Positions 14,309 through 27,712 of a DNA stretch of 64,000 nt are shown here, piece after piece. The number at the start of each line of letters is the position of its first letter. The stretch's first letter is position 1. The stretch comes from Branchiostoma floridae (lineage: Eukaryota > Chordata > Leptocardii > Amphioxiformes > Branchiostomatidae). Location: contig NC_049979.1 of NCBI RefSeq assembly GCF_000003815.2, positions 15,557,240 to 15,621,239 of the forward strand, in the 5' to 3' direction. Below the pieces are notes generated by a model. The model was not told the DNA's origin. It was given only the letters and a program-made list of their open reading frames with translations, and searched no databases. A program made the translations under genes and the position numbers.

Positions 14309-17300
14309 CTACAACTCAGCAGGTGGTATTACCCATCAAAAAGGGGTGGGACAAATGGGACTGCAACACACAGTGGAACAACAGCAACCTGGCAGGTAAC
14401 AGGCATCATGTGTAAAGCAACACCAGTATTTAGGGCAGAGGTATCACTCAGGGCTTGTATCACTCCATCAGATTGATTTCCACTGCTGTTTGAACCAGTA
14501 AAGACAGGGAGCTGCAGAAATAACTGTGCCTTCCATACACACATGACAAGTATATTGATGAAAGATTGCCATGTTGCATCTGTTTTAGCAACAATCCTGC
14601 ATATCTATGTCATAAAGGGAGATGACACAAGGTCAGTGGTGGGTACCATTCACTCCACAGCTCAACAGTTGTTACATTGGGCAGACAAACCTTTAATTCA
14701 AAGCTAGAAATGGAAAGCCCAGTAATCTGAGGTTGATCATATGATCCATAGATCTAACTTTAAATTTTACCCTGGTACAGCTGTAGCTAAGTAATACCTA
14801 CTGGTGCACTTACAGGTAAACAGAGAACCATGTTAAATTATATCCTGTCCTATAAATAAAAAGAGGCCATTGAAGGTAAAACCAAGGAGATTAAAAAAAA
14901 GAACTTTTTGACCTCCTTAGTAAAACCAGCTCATATAATTCCTTCCATTCTGACGAAAGGCATTGCTGGCAAGTCAAATTCTTGGGAACTAATACCATGG
15001 GTTTGGTGACCCATGAAAGCACTGAATGTTGACAAATTTGGCAAAATACTCTGAGCAATGAAAGCAAACAAACGAGTAATGCAGGGTTACTACATCAAAA
15101 CCCACGCAGTGTGTTCACCCCGTACAGTCATGATTTTCAGCAAGTAAATGCCTACATACTGACGACAATCCTATAATTAAGAAGGTTAAAGTCAAACAGC
15201 TGGGCACTGCCTGCAGTGAATGTACAAGTCCAATGGTGACTAATGCACTGCATGGACCTCCAATTCCTGTCAAGACATAAGGTTTTCTTTTCTCATTTTC
15301 TATTTCCTTGCTAGACATTTTGAAAGCTCGGGACGTCTGTCTGCTAGGCAATTACTATAAATAGTCGAAGGGAAGGATAGGCCTGTTCCTTCCTGCTGCT
15401 TTGGACGATCAATACTTCACACATTCCACCATGATGAAGTCACACACGCACAACCAACACCCCGACAATACCACCAAACTATATAAAAAGAACAACTGCC
15501 CCTTGGACTCCCTGTTATACTGACCTGCACAGAACTCTGACTACAATGTACTGTAGTGTAGCCATGTTGCAAAATGACAGAATGAAATGCACTCAATGAA
15601 AAAGACCTGAAGAAGGGAATGTAGCATTGCACCCCACTTATATGCACGGTAGTTGATGAATAATCTGACAGCTACAAGCTTGTGGCTTAGCAAACCTGAT
15701 TCTCCGTCTCCCATAGTTCAAGTTGCCTGTAGCAGACACATTGTTCCCCAGAAGACCAAAGGCACTCCTTCCTAAAATGGGTCGTGCAAAGAATCTAAAG
15801 GAGCCTACTGTCACAAATAAGACACATGGCCCCTCCTTACAAACAAGCAACATGTGGACTGCATCTACAAGACAGTCCAGCTTGCTTGTGATTATCTAGT
15901 TGTCTTATGTAGACACTAACAGATGCCATAAGAAGGCTAACATCAGATCAAACAGAAAGGCACATTTGGCATTTAAGAGCTTGTAGGCATAAATTTGTGG
16001 CCTTGCATTAAAGATGAACTATGCTGAAGGTATAGTTGCCATCTTGAAGCATTTTGCATACCAAGTCTAAACAGCAATGAAGGAGTATGGAAAACCAGGC
16101 AAGCCCATGTGGAGAATGTCCTAACTGGCCTGCATTGGGGATATCAACCCTGGAATGTAGTTGGCATGCTAGGCACAGGGAGCAGACAGTACCCAGAAAT
16201 TAACTTCACATTCATGTCTACACCACATAACAAGCAATGTACCCTGCTGGTTCCAACCTGGTTCTGTCTTCCCAGTAGATGGTATTTAAATATCAGGTCC
16301 CACTAACCGATAGAGCAGTGAGTTTGACACTGCAATACCTTCTCCATACCGCAGAGGTGTATCGGGGTGGAAAGTTCACATACCTGAGAAATCCTTCTTA
16401 GCAATACACTATAGATCAAATGAACAGTCCTCTGTCAGTCTGTAATCCCTACCTCTGGCAGACAACAGCTCACAGTGTCCCATCTCTGCCATGCATTAGA
16501 CAAATGCTGGAGGCAAGAAGCCAGTGCATGCACTCATAACAGATAGGTCTAGGTACCATAGACTGATAGAGCTGGAATCTCTCAGAGCCCAGCCTGTTTT
16601 TACAAACAAATACTGGCAGACTGCCTGGGGACACTCCCGACAATGTTTAGCACCCCACCTAAGTGAAACAGCACGGGAAGATCTTGGGGAAATATTTGCT
16701 CCGCATACAGCTAGGATACCAATTGGCAAGGTTGTGTTGTCGTGTGAAGGAAACACACAAGAACGGATGGCACACAGAGCTGTTGGTTTGGCTGTTGATT
16801 TAGGCAAAGTACAGCATATTCCTATTCTGGATCATGCCAATTACAAAATACTGTACACATACCAGCAATTGAACGCATTAATACTGGCATGTATGGCTAT
16901 GAAGACAAAACAACACTTACCAATAATACACTGTTCTTGGGCAACATCTTTCAATCCTGCAATGCCTTTAGAGTTGTAACTGAAAAACAGGACCCATTAC
17001 TGTACTAGTATAGGTACCAGCTGTATTTGCCTCTTTGGATCTGCAAAATACATCATGTAAATTTCAATTTGAATAACTTTCACTCTGACAAGAAAGATTG
17101 AAGATTAACATATTGGTGATGTTCCAACAAAATCTTCTGAAGTTGTGGCTGTAAGAGCTAAGGATGTCTGCCCCATAAGTATGGCGATATTGGATACATT
17201 TGATTTGTCTGCAAATTTCATTACTGGTCTGTTGATTGCTGTGGGTCAGCTGGGACATGCAACTGCAACGTTTGCACATTAGGGCCTCCCTAGGCTAATA

Positions 17301-20300
17301 CTTCTGTCTGCATAGAAGGAAATGCTTCCAGTTTGACTCACTGTCTGAAGAACATTTACTCCAACAGAGACTGGATGTGAACACATGGAAGAGAGTGAAC
17401 ATGAGTGCTACCTTTCTTATGGGAATTAAATTAGCCACAGCCTGTCATCCTAACACCATTGAAAACAGCATGAGAAGAGCTGAACCTGAACAGGGTTCAG
17501 GGTAACATTTAAAAAGAACAATGCTCTGCTGAACAACAAGATGTGAGTTGTGCTAACCCTTTGATGTAGACCAGCTAAAGCCTAAAGCTAATGATGGCTA
17601 GAAAATGGACTGTGAATGTTTAATTGACAGCTATTAGAGGTTCTCCTCCCCCAAGGGCCACAGTTTGGCCTGTGTGTTTGCTGGGTTTACCAGGCATCAA
17701 ATCACTGCCCCTCCCCTCCAGCCTCCAGATCTACAGTAGCAGTTTTGGTTTGGTCCATGGGGATAAGAGCCAACAAGGCTAAGGCATATTCTAGCCTTCA
17801 GCACTCTTACTGTTGCCATCAGTAATTTTCAAGCAGATGTAGGTGTTATGTGTGGTCTTGCAGTAGTATGTAATCAAATAAATTTTTAAAAAGCTGGTCA
17901 CTTGACTTACAAAATGCAACAAAAGAGACAATAAACTAAAGCAAGCTGGAGCCTACATGATACATCAACTTGAAGATTACCTAGGATTATTACCCTCCGC
18001 TTTACAGGTCTAACAATAAAGATCTTTGTTCCTTCAAGTTTGAAGATTAGAACCATTATTCCATTCATACCAGGATTCTTAGGCACACATGCTTTTGACA
18101 GAGAAATTCTCCTTTTGAAAGACCATTATTTTGGCACATGCACATTTTTATGGTTACTCTTGACAATAATATGAGAGATCATATTGTTTTGTGCCCAGTC
18201 CCTTGCAACCAGTTCACCTGTACAAAAACACTTCAAAAACCATCAAACAGAGAGGCCTTCTTGGAACCACTTGAAAGGTGAGATTTCCTCACAAAAATAG
18301 CTAGACTATTTACTTGAACAAACAGCTACTTGGGCCACCCTGGTCAGGATATTATTGCAGGCCTGAGATCAAGCGGTCAGTCCTGCTTGTTTTAGACCAG
18401 CCCAGTCAGTGAGTGGACAGCATGCATCATCTCATTTCCCACAACAAACATTCCGCCTACAGGCTGCCAGACTGCGGGAATTCTACAGCACAAATTAATG
18501 TTTGTTAAAGCAGGAAGGGATAATTGTCACATAAACAAAACATGTTCTACTGGGCTAGCCAGTTCAATGATAGTGTAGCAAAGAATATTTCTATCCTTGT
18601 CTTTAAATGACAAATAAACAATACCATTGTAGTACCACATATTATAGGCGAGAAAAGGAAATCTTGTATCAAGAGGCTTGTATCAAAATAAAAGTATTAA
18701 TTTCTTTTCAGTGGTTACCTACATCTTTCATGATACCTTATGATGAATATCAAAAGATCTCCATTTTTCTCCCTAATGATATCAAGTACTTGCAGAAATG
18801 TAAACATTCAATGACAACAGCACTATTTAGTACAAGAATTGCACATATCTAATATCACATCAAACTCTATAAAATAGAATATTGAAATATCTTGATACTG
18901 CAATATCAATATTAAATCCAACCCTGCACCAAGTCTACATTGGCTACGATTATCTACATGTCTGGCATGACCCATTGCCAAAGTCAGCATTTCTTGAATC
19001 AATATGATGGTATCTTTCCTGTTCTAGTTATACTGCAAACATTCGTTTCAAATTAAATATCTTCAAGTAACAACATACAGTCTCAGATACAAAGACTGAA
19101 CAACAGCTTATGAGTCACAAAACATTGGTTTCTGTATCAAATGCTGCTTAACAATCATTCATGATCTTGAAACACTTGAGTAATGTAAACCTCCCTCATG
19201 GTATGTCAAAAACAAACATCCTAAAAAGTAATTGTGTCACCACCACTATAGTATACAGCCATAAAGTAATGATCTTCCAAGCCAAGCACATCCTGATCCT
19301 CAACAGAGAAATCCACTTAAGCATTACACTTTGTGTTGTTTTAAGTCATCACTGAGTCCCAAATACATGTACCCAGCATTGGAAGTTGGAATTTCTCAGT
19401 AAGAGAATTAAAGTACGCTGTAGTTCTTTTAGCTTGGTGAAAAGGACCAAAGATGACAATGACTGAATCAACACTTTGTGACACAAATACTTCTCATACA
19501 ACAGTATTCACTTCCCAGTCTCTGTCCAGAGAAAGAGACATTTGAATTAGAATAATGGATGCCAACCTTACGATTGGTTACGCCATGTTGTACCATATTA
19601 TCAGTCGTCATTTTGTCAAGTCATTCAAGTGCATGATGTTGTTAGAGAAAGGAAATGAAGTAAATGTTTGGCATTAACAGATGACGTGTTTCTCATACGC
19701 AGGTGGAAGCCCAGGTGATTGGTATCACAAAGGCCATCCTTTGACCTACCCTCCTAAATTGATCATTATGCCCATATTAGGTTGTGGAAAGGGCAAGATT
19801 CCATCATGGGTCGAACCCACACATAGCACTCACACAAAGGCAGCACACCAAACACACTGGGTACACACCTACAGCACGTCAACATCACACTGTAAGGTCT
19901 GGCTTCTACCGGAATGTATCAAAGGAGACAGGAAAGGGCAAGAAAAAGTGGGGGTAGTAGTACTCTGACATGTGATGACAAGAAGCTGGTATGAAAAAAA
20001 AATCATCTTGTCTATTGCTGCTTTTGGTTGCAATAAAATGTGGCCTCTTTGCAACAAAAAGAGATTCCTCTGAAATAGATGTAGAGTCTTAATACATATA
20101 TCAGCTCACCCTAAACATAGTGAAAAAAACTCACACTGACTGAGGCAAAAGCTGTTACACCTAGTGATCTGTAAAACTTGAAAAAAAATTGTGGAGAGTG
20201 AGGGCAGGTGTAGTGTTTCAAGAGTTCTTGCCTCCCTCAAACACGGCAGAAAACTGATAACATGACCCCATTTGGAAAGGTCCTTGTCTACAGCTATGTC

Positions 20301-21688
20301 AACTGAAAAGGCTGCTCTCACAAACAATGGAATACCTGCTCCAAAAAGAAAGACTGTTGAGATGCTTAGGTTGCCATCGAAATGTTTTATAAAGTTACTA
20401 CATTTACATAGGAGCAATCCTGAGCCATGGTTTCACTTCGACGATATTTTGCTGATTTTGCACCCCGCATGTTTGTCCTCTAATCATGTTTAATCCGTCC
20501 TGCTGTAACAAAACCCTGCAATGTGAGGAGTACAATGCCTGCCTGGAGTAAAAGCTACCACCACCCAACTAACCAAACACCCCTCACCACCACAGTCCAC
20601 TGGGCAGGGACCAGACAGGTCCGCCCTTTGGTAACCCAACCTGCATGCCAGAGAAAATATCACACAGTCTAGTTGTGTGGTGATATTTCCTTAGCCGCCC
20701 AGACAAGGTAGAAACCTTTGATCATTTTACAGTCACAGCTCTACAATCATATGTAAACCATGTAATTCAAAAGGTCCGAAGCAATATTTATTCAAGAACA
20801 CAAACAATCTGCAAGGATAAGCAATGACGTCTTCTGATTGATCTCAATGCCTTTACTACCATGACAGGTGCCATTTTGACATTATTCAGCCTCTAATTCT
20901 AAACAATAAACCTTCCAAGTTTGTTCAATGGGTGAAGTTTAGTCTGGACTTAGAGTATTTGATTCTAGCTTTGCATTTCTGAACATGACTTTGTTATGTG
21001 CATGATCACGACCATTTCACAGAGTCCCAAAAATGAACTTCACCTGCTACTAGGTACAGCTTTCAAAATGATTGTTCCCACGGTTTCAGCTGTCTTTATC
21101 ATCAAAAACTGTCACCACTGACATCTTCTGTTCCTTCTCCTTGAAAAGTGTTTGACTGAAATTCAGTGCAATACAAGCAAAAAAGACCTTGTGCACAGGA
21201 TGTTGAACAATAGAAAGCAAAAACTCAACACCATGGGAAAGCCAGTACACAGAAAAGCTTGACTACAAAATTAGCAATTAAGTAGTTAATTAGATCTCAC
21301 TTAAAATTTACACAATTCCATTGATTCAAATAACTTAAAATCAATACCTAAATACATGTATCAAACACAAAATTGAAACATACAAATGTAAAATACATTT
21401 TACATGACCATTTGGAACCTCACCAGCAGTAACTCTACCACCTGAAACCTGATACCATATTGTTTCTCCTTTCACAAGCACTGTGTAATTGTCCCTTTTG
21501 GCATGGGACCAGGCATGAGCGGATATGTGTGGTGTATCTAAACCATCCCCACTCGGATGTCTTTTGTCCTTATAGGACGGAACCTCTCTTCCGAGTGACC
21601 TAAACAGCCGCAAGAGAAAAGCTTATCGGCCCCATGGGAAAGGACTTATCTCTGAACTCTGTAATAGTTATATCAAGGACGTTATATA
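14309..21688. other. Non-coding stretch; nothing recognised except a small hairpin
   Basis: No exon or RNA gene was recognised. A 151-codon plus frame (16,524-16,979) has no family resemblance I can name and overlaps a 103-codon minus frame. A short imperfect inverted repeat is listed separately at about 20,657-20,690. Confidence 0.45.
20657..20690. repeat. Imperfect inverted repeat (hairpin)
   Basis: AAATATCACACA is followed after a short loop by TGTGTGGTGATATTT, giving a stem with a small bulge. It may be the core of a tiny MITE, but I see no outer termini or target duplication. Confidence 0.5.
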
Positions 21689-23437
21689 CAGTGAAACCTG
21701 TCTATAGGGGTCACTCAAGGGACTGACCAAATTTGGCCCCTATGGGCAGGTGGCCCCTATAGGCAGTATAGCCAAAAAGGTACATTTCACCACAAGCAGT
21801 AAGTGACAAGGCATTCAGCTTCCACTGAGATACTGAGTACAGTGAAACCTGTCTATAGGGGTCACTCAAGGGACTGACCAAATTTGGCCCCTATGGGCAG
21901 GTGGCCCCTATAGGCAGTATAGCCAAAAAGGTACATTTCACCACAAGCAGTAAGTGACAAGGCATTCAGCTTCCACTGAGATACTGAGTATTTATTTGAC
22001 ATATTATTAAGGTTATACATTTAAACTAAATATGAGTTTAAAACAAACACTTTAATCAAATAGATTTGTATTACTACTACTGCTCCCTTATTTCTGTATA
22101 GTCAAAATGTCATTAGCTATTAACAGAGAAGACAGTGTACTATTATTAGACATTAACACTAATCTGAGTCCGACCGACACCTGCTCCGAAATCAGCCGCT
22201 AGTTGACGGGGGGACTTGCCGTTCTCGGGACGCCGAATGACCAACGTCAATGCGTGTCCCTCGGGAGTCGAAGCCTTCGACATCGTATTTCTGAGTCAAA
22301 ACTGACAGACATTTGCTTGGTTCTCTTGTCTTTTATACAGTTAGAATTGTCTGAACACGAAGTCAGCGCCGCCATTTTCCTTTGTTCCTCGATCTGACTT
22401 TCGGTAGCTTGGGTCACAGCGCGCGTCTTCGGCAACTTTGCCAATCGAATAGACAAATCGTGTAAATTCCGCTAGTTGCCGGCAAAAATTAGACGTTCAA
22501 TCACTGCTGATCACAAGTTCATAATCATTTCTAAACATCAAAACGCCACAAAAACTTTCACTTGTTCAGGAAGGCTCGGCTTGACTTGTCTGCATGCGCC
22601 ATTATGCCAAGGTGGTCACGTCGAAATAAAACTGTCTCTACGTAGGCTTATTTCTTCGACAAAAATCCAACTCCGTCTAGTTCTGACATAAATAACGTTG
22701 ATTTAATTGATTCTTATCGTTTTTATACCATAATCACCGTATTTTGTGCTATAAATCAGAATTCTTGTTACCACATTTTACCTTGGCAAAAATGGAGTCG
22801 TCCACTGACCCCTATTGACCTTGTTTATCTTCTGAGGCGGCGCCATCTTGGAAAATTTACGCAAATACAATTCCGATATTTTTGGCCCGCGGAATACGAA
22901 AATTAGACCAGCGTACATGGATTTCAAGAGCCTATAACATCAGATACATGAACGGACGGTCTACTTGTAAAATCTGTCCATATATTCTTTCAGTCTGCAC
23001 AGAAATGACGATGTAGAGAAGGGTAGAGTGCAAAGAGTCTGAGACGAGAAAAACGTCAACAACACGTTGGTGGAAAAACTTCGCATAAAATCACATAATT
23101 TTGTAAAATGTTTCTTTATTCAATGTTTTCTTCGTAAATCGTCCAAGTTGAGCCTACATTTTGCTGATGTAGTGCAGAAATTGAAAAAAAAGTGAACCCC
23201 GCGTGGGTTTAGCGCGGCGTAACGCGGCCGGCCAGTCGCGCCGGTGACCGCTATCGGCAGTGTTGGCATAGCGGCCGGACTGAAAATCGGCTGGCCGCGA
23301 CCGCATTCGACAGGTGACCGCTATAGACTATTTCTTAATGCTTAGGTCAATGGGAAAAATCCAAGGGACCGGCAAAAAGTGACCGCAATGGCCAGGTGGC
23401 CCCTATACTCAGGTGACCCCTAAGGCAGGTTTCACTG
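21689..23437. mobile_element. Non-autonomous pogo/Tigger-like DNA transposon with duplicated left end
   Basis: The element starts CAGTGAAACCTGTCTATA and ends AGGCAGGTTTCACTG, which are inverted termini, and has a TA on each side (21,687-21,688 and 23,438-23,439). This is the TA target duplication of the Tc1/mariner/pogo group. Subterminal motifs such as GGTGACCGCTAT, GGTGACCCCTA and GGTGGCCCCTATA recur near both ends. The first 151 bp are tandemly duplicated (21,689-21,839 and from 21,840), the copies being nearly identical. The interior is unusually GC-rich near 23,195-23,310. No transposase domain was recognised. A minus-strand frame from ATG 22,375 (AAAATGGCGGC context) runs about 42 codons. 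Confidence 0.82.
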
Positions 23438-26360
23438 TATATAGAAAAGATGCTTTGTCATTACAACTATATTTGCATGCAACAAAGTATATTCTAATCA
23501 AGCATGTGAAGAATATAAAAATTAAAATGCAGATACATGTATTATGAGAGATTCTATCTGTTTCTACCAGAACATATTTCTCTAGCAAGAGAAAAAGGTG
23601 GAAATCACCTTTTGCCCTCCATACTTGATTTAATTAGCATGTTCCAAGTAAAATGGCAGGCTTTGCACTTCGAACAGCCAAACGGCAAACAGATCGGGGA
23701 CTTCACCAACAGAGGAAGAGGGGGATTTAGGGGAGTAATCCTGTTGCGAGAAACCTTACAAGTTCCACACAGCTCCGGGTGGTCGTTAGGAAAAACCAAT
23801 AGTGGCCGAGAACCACAAACATGATTGTTTCCTACAAGCAGGTACGGATCAGCAGGTTAGCAGGCAAGGTAGCCTGGGGGAAGACATCTTATTTTGTGGC
23901 ACTGCACTGTAAAAGGCCAACACCTGGGTGGTTTGTGAACATAGCAATATTGATGGTACCAACAGGCCAGCTCACAGTCCCACAGAAGGTTCTCATCCAA
24001 TAAATTTCCCAGCAGGCTCGCCACATCAATGGTAACTCCTGCAGGACTACAAAGACTGCTGTTTAGTGAGGACCACCACAGACAGCCATGCCTCAGTGAA
24101 AATGGGTGCCAGTCTTGCAGCACGATGAGGACCAGGAATGACAAAGAGTGCTCTCATGTGAAGGATGTACAACAAGGATATGGCTGGTAGCGGTGGGATT
24201 GATAAGAACTGCACTAAAAAGCTTCCGTTGGTAGGAAATGCTTCTGTTCACCTGATGTGTTAAAATAACGCTGAGAGGAAATGGGCTGCTTGGAGTCCAT
24301 TTCTCTTGTGGAAAGAAGATAAAAATACTCAACTCTCACAAAACCTCTCTTACAACAAGCAGTAGATCTATATAAGCTTCTCCATATGATCAAATAAGGG
24401 GTGTATTGCATGGAAGCCAAAAAATTAGCGGCAAAATTATGCCTTACAAAGATCTCCATCTGCTTGAACTAGACTATATTCAGTACAAAGCAATACTAAT
24501 ATATCATAAAAATAAGTACAGGTAAACTCTATTCTATTAGCAGTTCCTGCAGGCATCTTATCTGACCCTTGATGATGATGATGTAGCTCTGGAGTGACTC
24601 AAGATTAAGTTGTTATGATTTCCAGGACTTTCTTTTGTCCTGCTATTGTCCAGTGGAGGAGACCCAAACCAACATAGTACGACAAAAAAGGAAGCTAGAA
24701 AAAAGGAGTAGAACAACAATGCAGCAACCTACAAATAGTACAGGCTGGTATGAAATTTTAACAGACTCACCGACTTTCAATTTTGATATATGTTGATTTG
24801 AAAAACAGGAATCAACTGACTCAGTGACTGCCTATTTGCAATATTGTCTTACCTAGTCAGCAATTTTCCCTTTAGTTAACAAAATACAAGTTAACAAATG
24901 GGTTCTCAAAAATGTCCATGCTTCATGGATGAGCCAGCAGGTCTCATAAAGTAGTTGTTCAAGTTACTGGCATTTGGATATTGTCCATGCCTGCCCATGG
25001 TAAACTTTCCGTCTGTATGGCAACAACGGATCCAGTCTGCTCCGTCCTGTTGCCCTTCCAATGATTCTGCATGGACTCTGAGAACAAAGCTGGGACAATG
25101 GGAATGCAAATGACCACATCATAGTCATTATCAGCCTCTGCCTTCTTGGGGACTCCTATTGCTTGTGAATGCATTATGCATCTCCTTTGTACAATAGCAG
25201 ATTCGACACCCCCTGCTAAGACTAGAGAACAGGCGCTACAAGAGGAAAAGTGTTAAATCCTGCAGGCCTGGACATGTCAAAGGTCTTTGCCGTTGGTTTT
25301 GACAACTGGTCATATGTACCACCAAAATACCAACTTTTCATTACATTTATCAGTCCAGTATTGCTGAGTTCATGGTTACAGTTACACTGTTGCACTTACA
25401 TGTTACATGTAGTATGATGTACCTACTACTAGCATCCTCACTTTGTAGGGTGCTGAAAGAAAAGCCTGGGAGAGAAAAAAAACAGTTTACATGCATAATT
25501 TGACTCACAAATCACGACACAAACAGTGAAACACCATTGCTGATGACCTAGGATTTTGTCCTATTTATAAAAGCAGTACCGTGGAACCACAACATTCTCT
25601 CGGGCTTCAAGGTGCCCAGATCCCGAGCACTGACCCACCCAGGACCCGGTGAACACCCAAACAAATCTGACTCACACACACACGTAAACACTGGGGAATT
25701 ATCCTGTTAGCCATAGGAAACCGTGACATCAAAACCTTCGTGCTCTGCCAAGTAGTTGAGCCATGTTTGTAGACGACACGAAACAACCCAGGAGCGAAAC
25801 TTTGATGATGGGAGGCCTCGAAATATAGAGATGTGGCTTGCTATAAAGCCTAAAATTAAAGCCAACTGCCCCACACACGATTTTTCCCACACGACCAAGC
25901 TGTGTAAGTGAGTTGGTATTCACTCTAATAGCCTTACCCGATGATCTGCTTTGGTGACCACCACGTCCTATGCCCACTTTCGCTTCTCGTGGACTTTTAC
26001 TGTTTTATAATCCCATGTTGACGTGCAAATGGCAAGGAAACTTGTTCATATCCTGGGCCGCGGTACCGAACACAACCTGAACGCCAGCCATCTTCAGCAA
26101 GGCACCATGGGAGAATGACGTAATCAGCATCAGGTGCTATATTTAGCCAACACAATGCGTAGTTCTGATTGGTCAGAAGTAACTCAAAATTTTACACTTG
26201 CCAGATAACGTTTCAAAGTTGAAAAAAAGATCTCGTACAACAACTAGGCTCTACCATTGGGTTCAATGAGAAATATATATCTTTTATGGCCGAATTTCCC
26301 ATCGACAAACAGTTTTCCGGAGATGCTTTTTTGCTCAAATAGGCAGTAAAGACAGAGGCT
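23438..26360. other. Non-coding stretch; possible promoter near its right end
   Basis: No exon was recognised. The last 300 bases become CpG-richer, and a candidate minus-strand promoter or first exon is listed separately. Confidence 0.4.
26075..26125 (-). promoter_or_regulatory. Candidate minus-strand core promoter / first exon
   Basis: Read on the minus strand, a CRE-like TTACGTCATTC is followed by GCTGAAGATGGCTGGC, a YY1-type start context (AAGATGGC), and then GTTCAG followed by GTTGTG, a possible donor. This would suit a first exon of a gene running left, possibly the PLEKHG-like gene more than 20 kb away. It is sequence pattern only. Confidence 0.25.
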
Positions 26361-26462
<102 letters not shown>

Positions 26463-26885
26463 CTTTCATATTTGGGGCAATGCAGGGACGACACTAAAAA
26501 TTCCACATAAGCAGGACCATAACATTAGAGCTCATTATTTTTTCAATTGAACTGCAATACTGGGCTGAACTGGACCAGGACGATTCAATCATCTAGTCCA
26601 TGGTCAGCTACAACAATCCCAGTGAAAAATGATCTGCCGTAGCGAGACCCGCCTGTTTTCCCACGTTGGTCTAGAAGCGATGACTCGATTTGCCGACGCA
26701 AAACGCTCTCTTGTCGGAGAGGTTACCTAACGTTACCGCTTGTGATCATGCAGTTTAGCAATACATATCCCACTCAGTAGATAACTTTGGGCCTTAGGAT
26801 AACGTTACAAAATAAATCATCGAAATGTGTTTAGCAGCTTTAGAACTTTAACGGGCCCGTTAACGTTGTAACGTGTGAGCTTTAT

Positions 26886-27060
26886 ATGAATGAATGAATG
26901 AAGACCTTTATTGCACATTTTTGCCCCACTGGGCTAAGTACAGGTCACACGGTAAGAATCACATATATGTAACAATGGAAACAATCATACACATCTATAT
27001 ATGTAGATGTGCGTCTAGTCTATTCTAAGACATTCGACTTCCTCTCGCTTCTTGGTAATT
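26886..27060 (-). mobile_element. LINE 3' tail (minus orientation)
   Basis: Read on the minus strand, a short A/T-rich end leads to TTAGCCCAGTGGGGCAAAAA, then GCAATAAAGGTCTTCATTCATTCATTCA. An AATAAAGGTC-type end followed by a short tetranucleotide repeat is typical of non-LTR retrotransposon 3' termini. Similar tails are seen at about 42,610-42,690 and 43,180-43,240. No reverse-transcriptase sequence was seen directly next to it, so it appears to be a heavily 5'-truncated copy. Confidence 0.55.
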
Positions 27061-27712
27061 GTATAAATGTTAAGAAAAATTAAAACCTTGCTAACCGTTA
27101 TGTTTATAGGGACAAATGCGTTACTTTGGTTTTTCAGTCTTTTGCAGTCTATTCCCGCGGCCGAACAGTTCACTCCTAGGCCAACTACTAGTAATCCTAA
27201 CTTAGCGGGAGTCCCAGGAGTCTGGGACTCCCGCCTGGGCAGCCCCTGGGGGCTGGTCGGGTGCAGTTGATTTAAGCGACATCTATCGACAGGAAAAGAA
27301 AATGCAGGCAATCGCCGGAAGGCACGTACAATCTCCAGGGATGCTGATCGCTCGACGCAGTGTTTGTGCTTTGAGGGTCAATATGAAGGATATACTTGAT
27401 TTCGAGTATGTAAAATTCATTCAGCAGTGCAAGCAGTGCACAAGTTTGAAACACGTCGTCTTTGGTTGTTGATTGGCTTTGAATAAGAGGTGAAAGGTTA
27501 AATGTCACAGGCAGGTTATGTGCTTGTTTACGTGGCTTACGCAGGCAGAAAGTCCTTACTTTCTCCTGAATTTGAGGGACAGGAACACTGGTTATGAATC
27601 AAGCTGTTTCTAAGATAGGTTAGCTTTCATCGTCAGTGAGATAAGCTGTTGATTTTCTTCAGATTTTCGCCAGATCAGCGCAAACAGACGACGTTTTCTG
27701 CAGCCGCCGTGC

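Noticed and set aside
14078..14476. 132- and 108-codon plus-strand frames with repeated peptides
   Set aside because: They are translations of the 33-bp minisatellite, open in two frames at once, with no start context or splice support.
16524..16979. 151-codon plus-strand frame
   Set aside because: No recognisable family, no splice sites examined gave a plausible gene, and a 103-codon frame overlaps it on the other strand. It is kept only as an unassigned frame.
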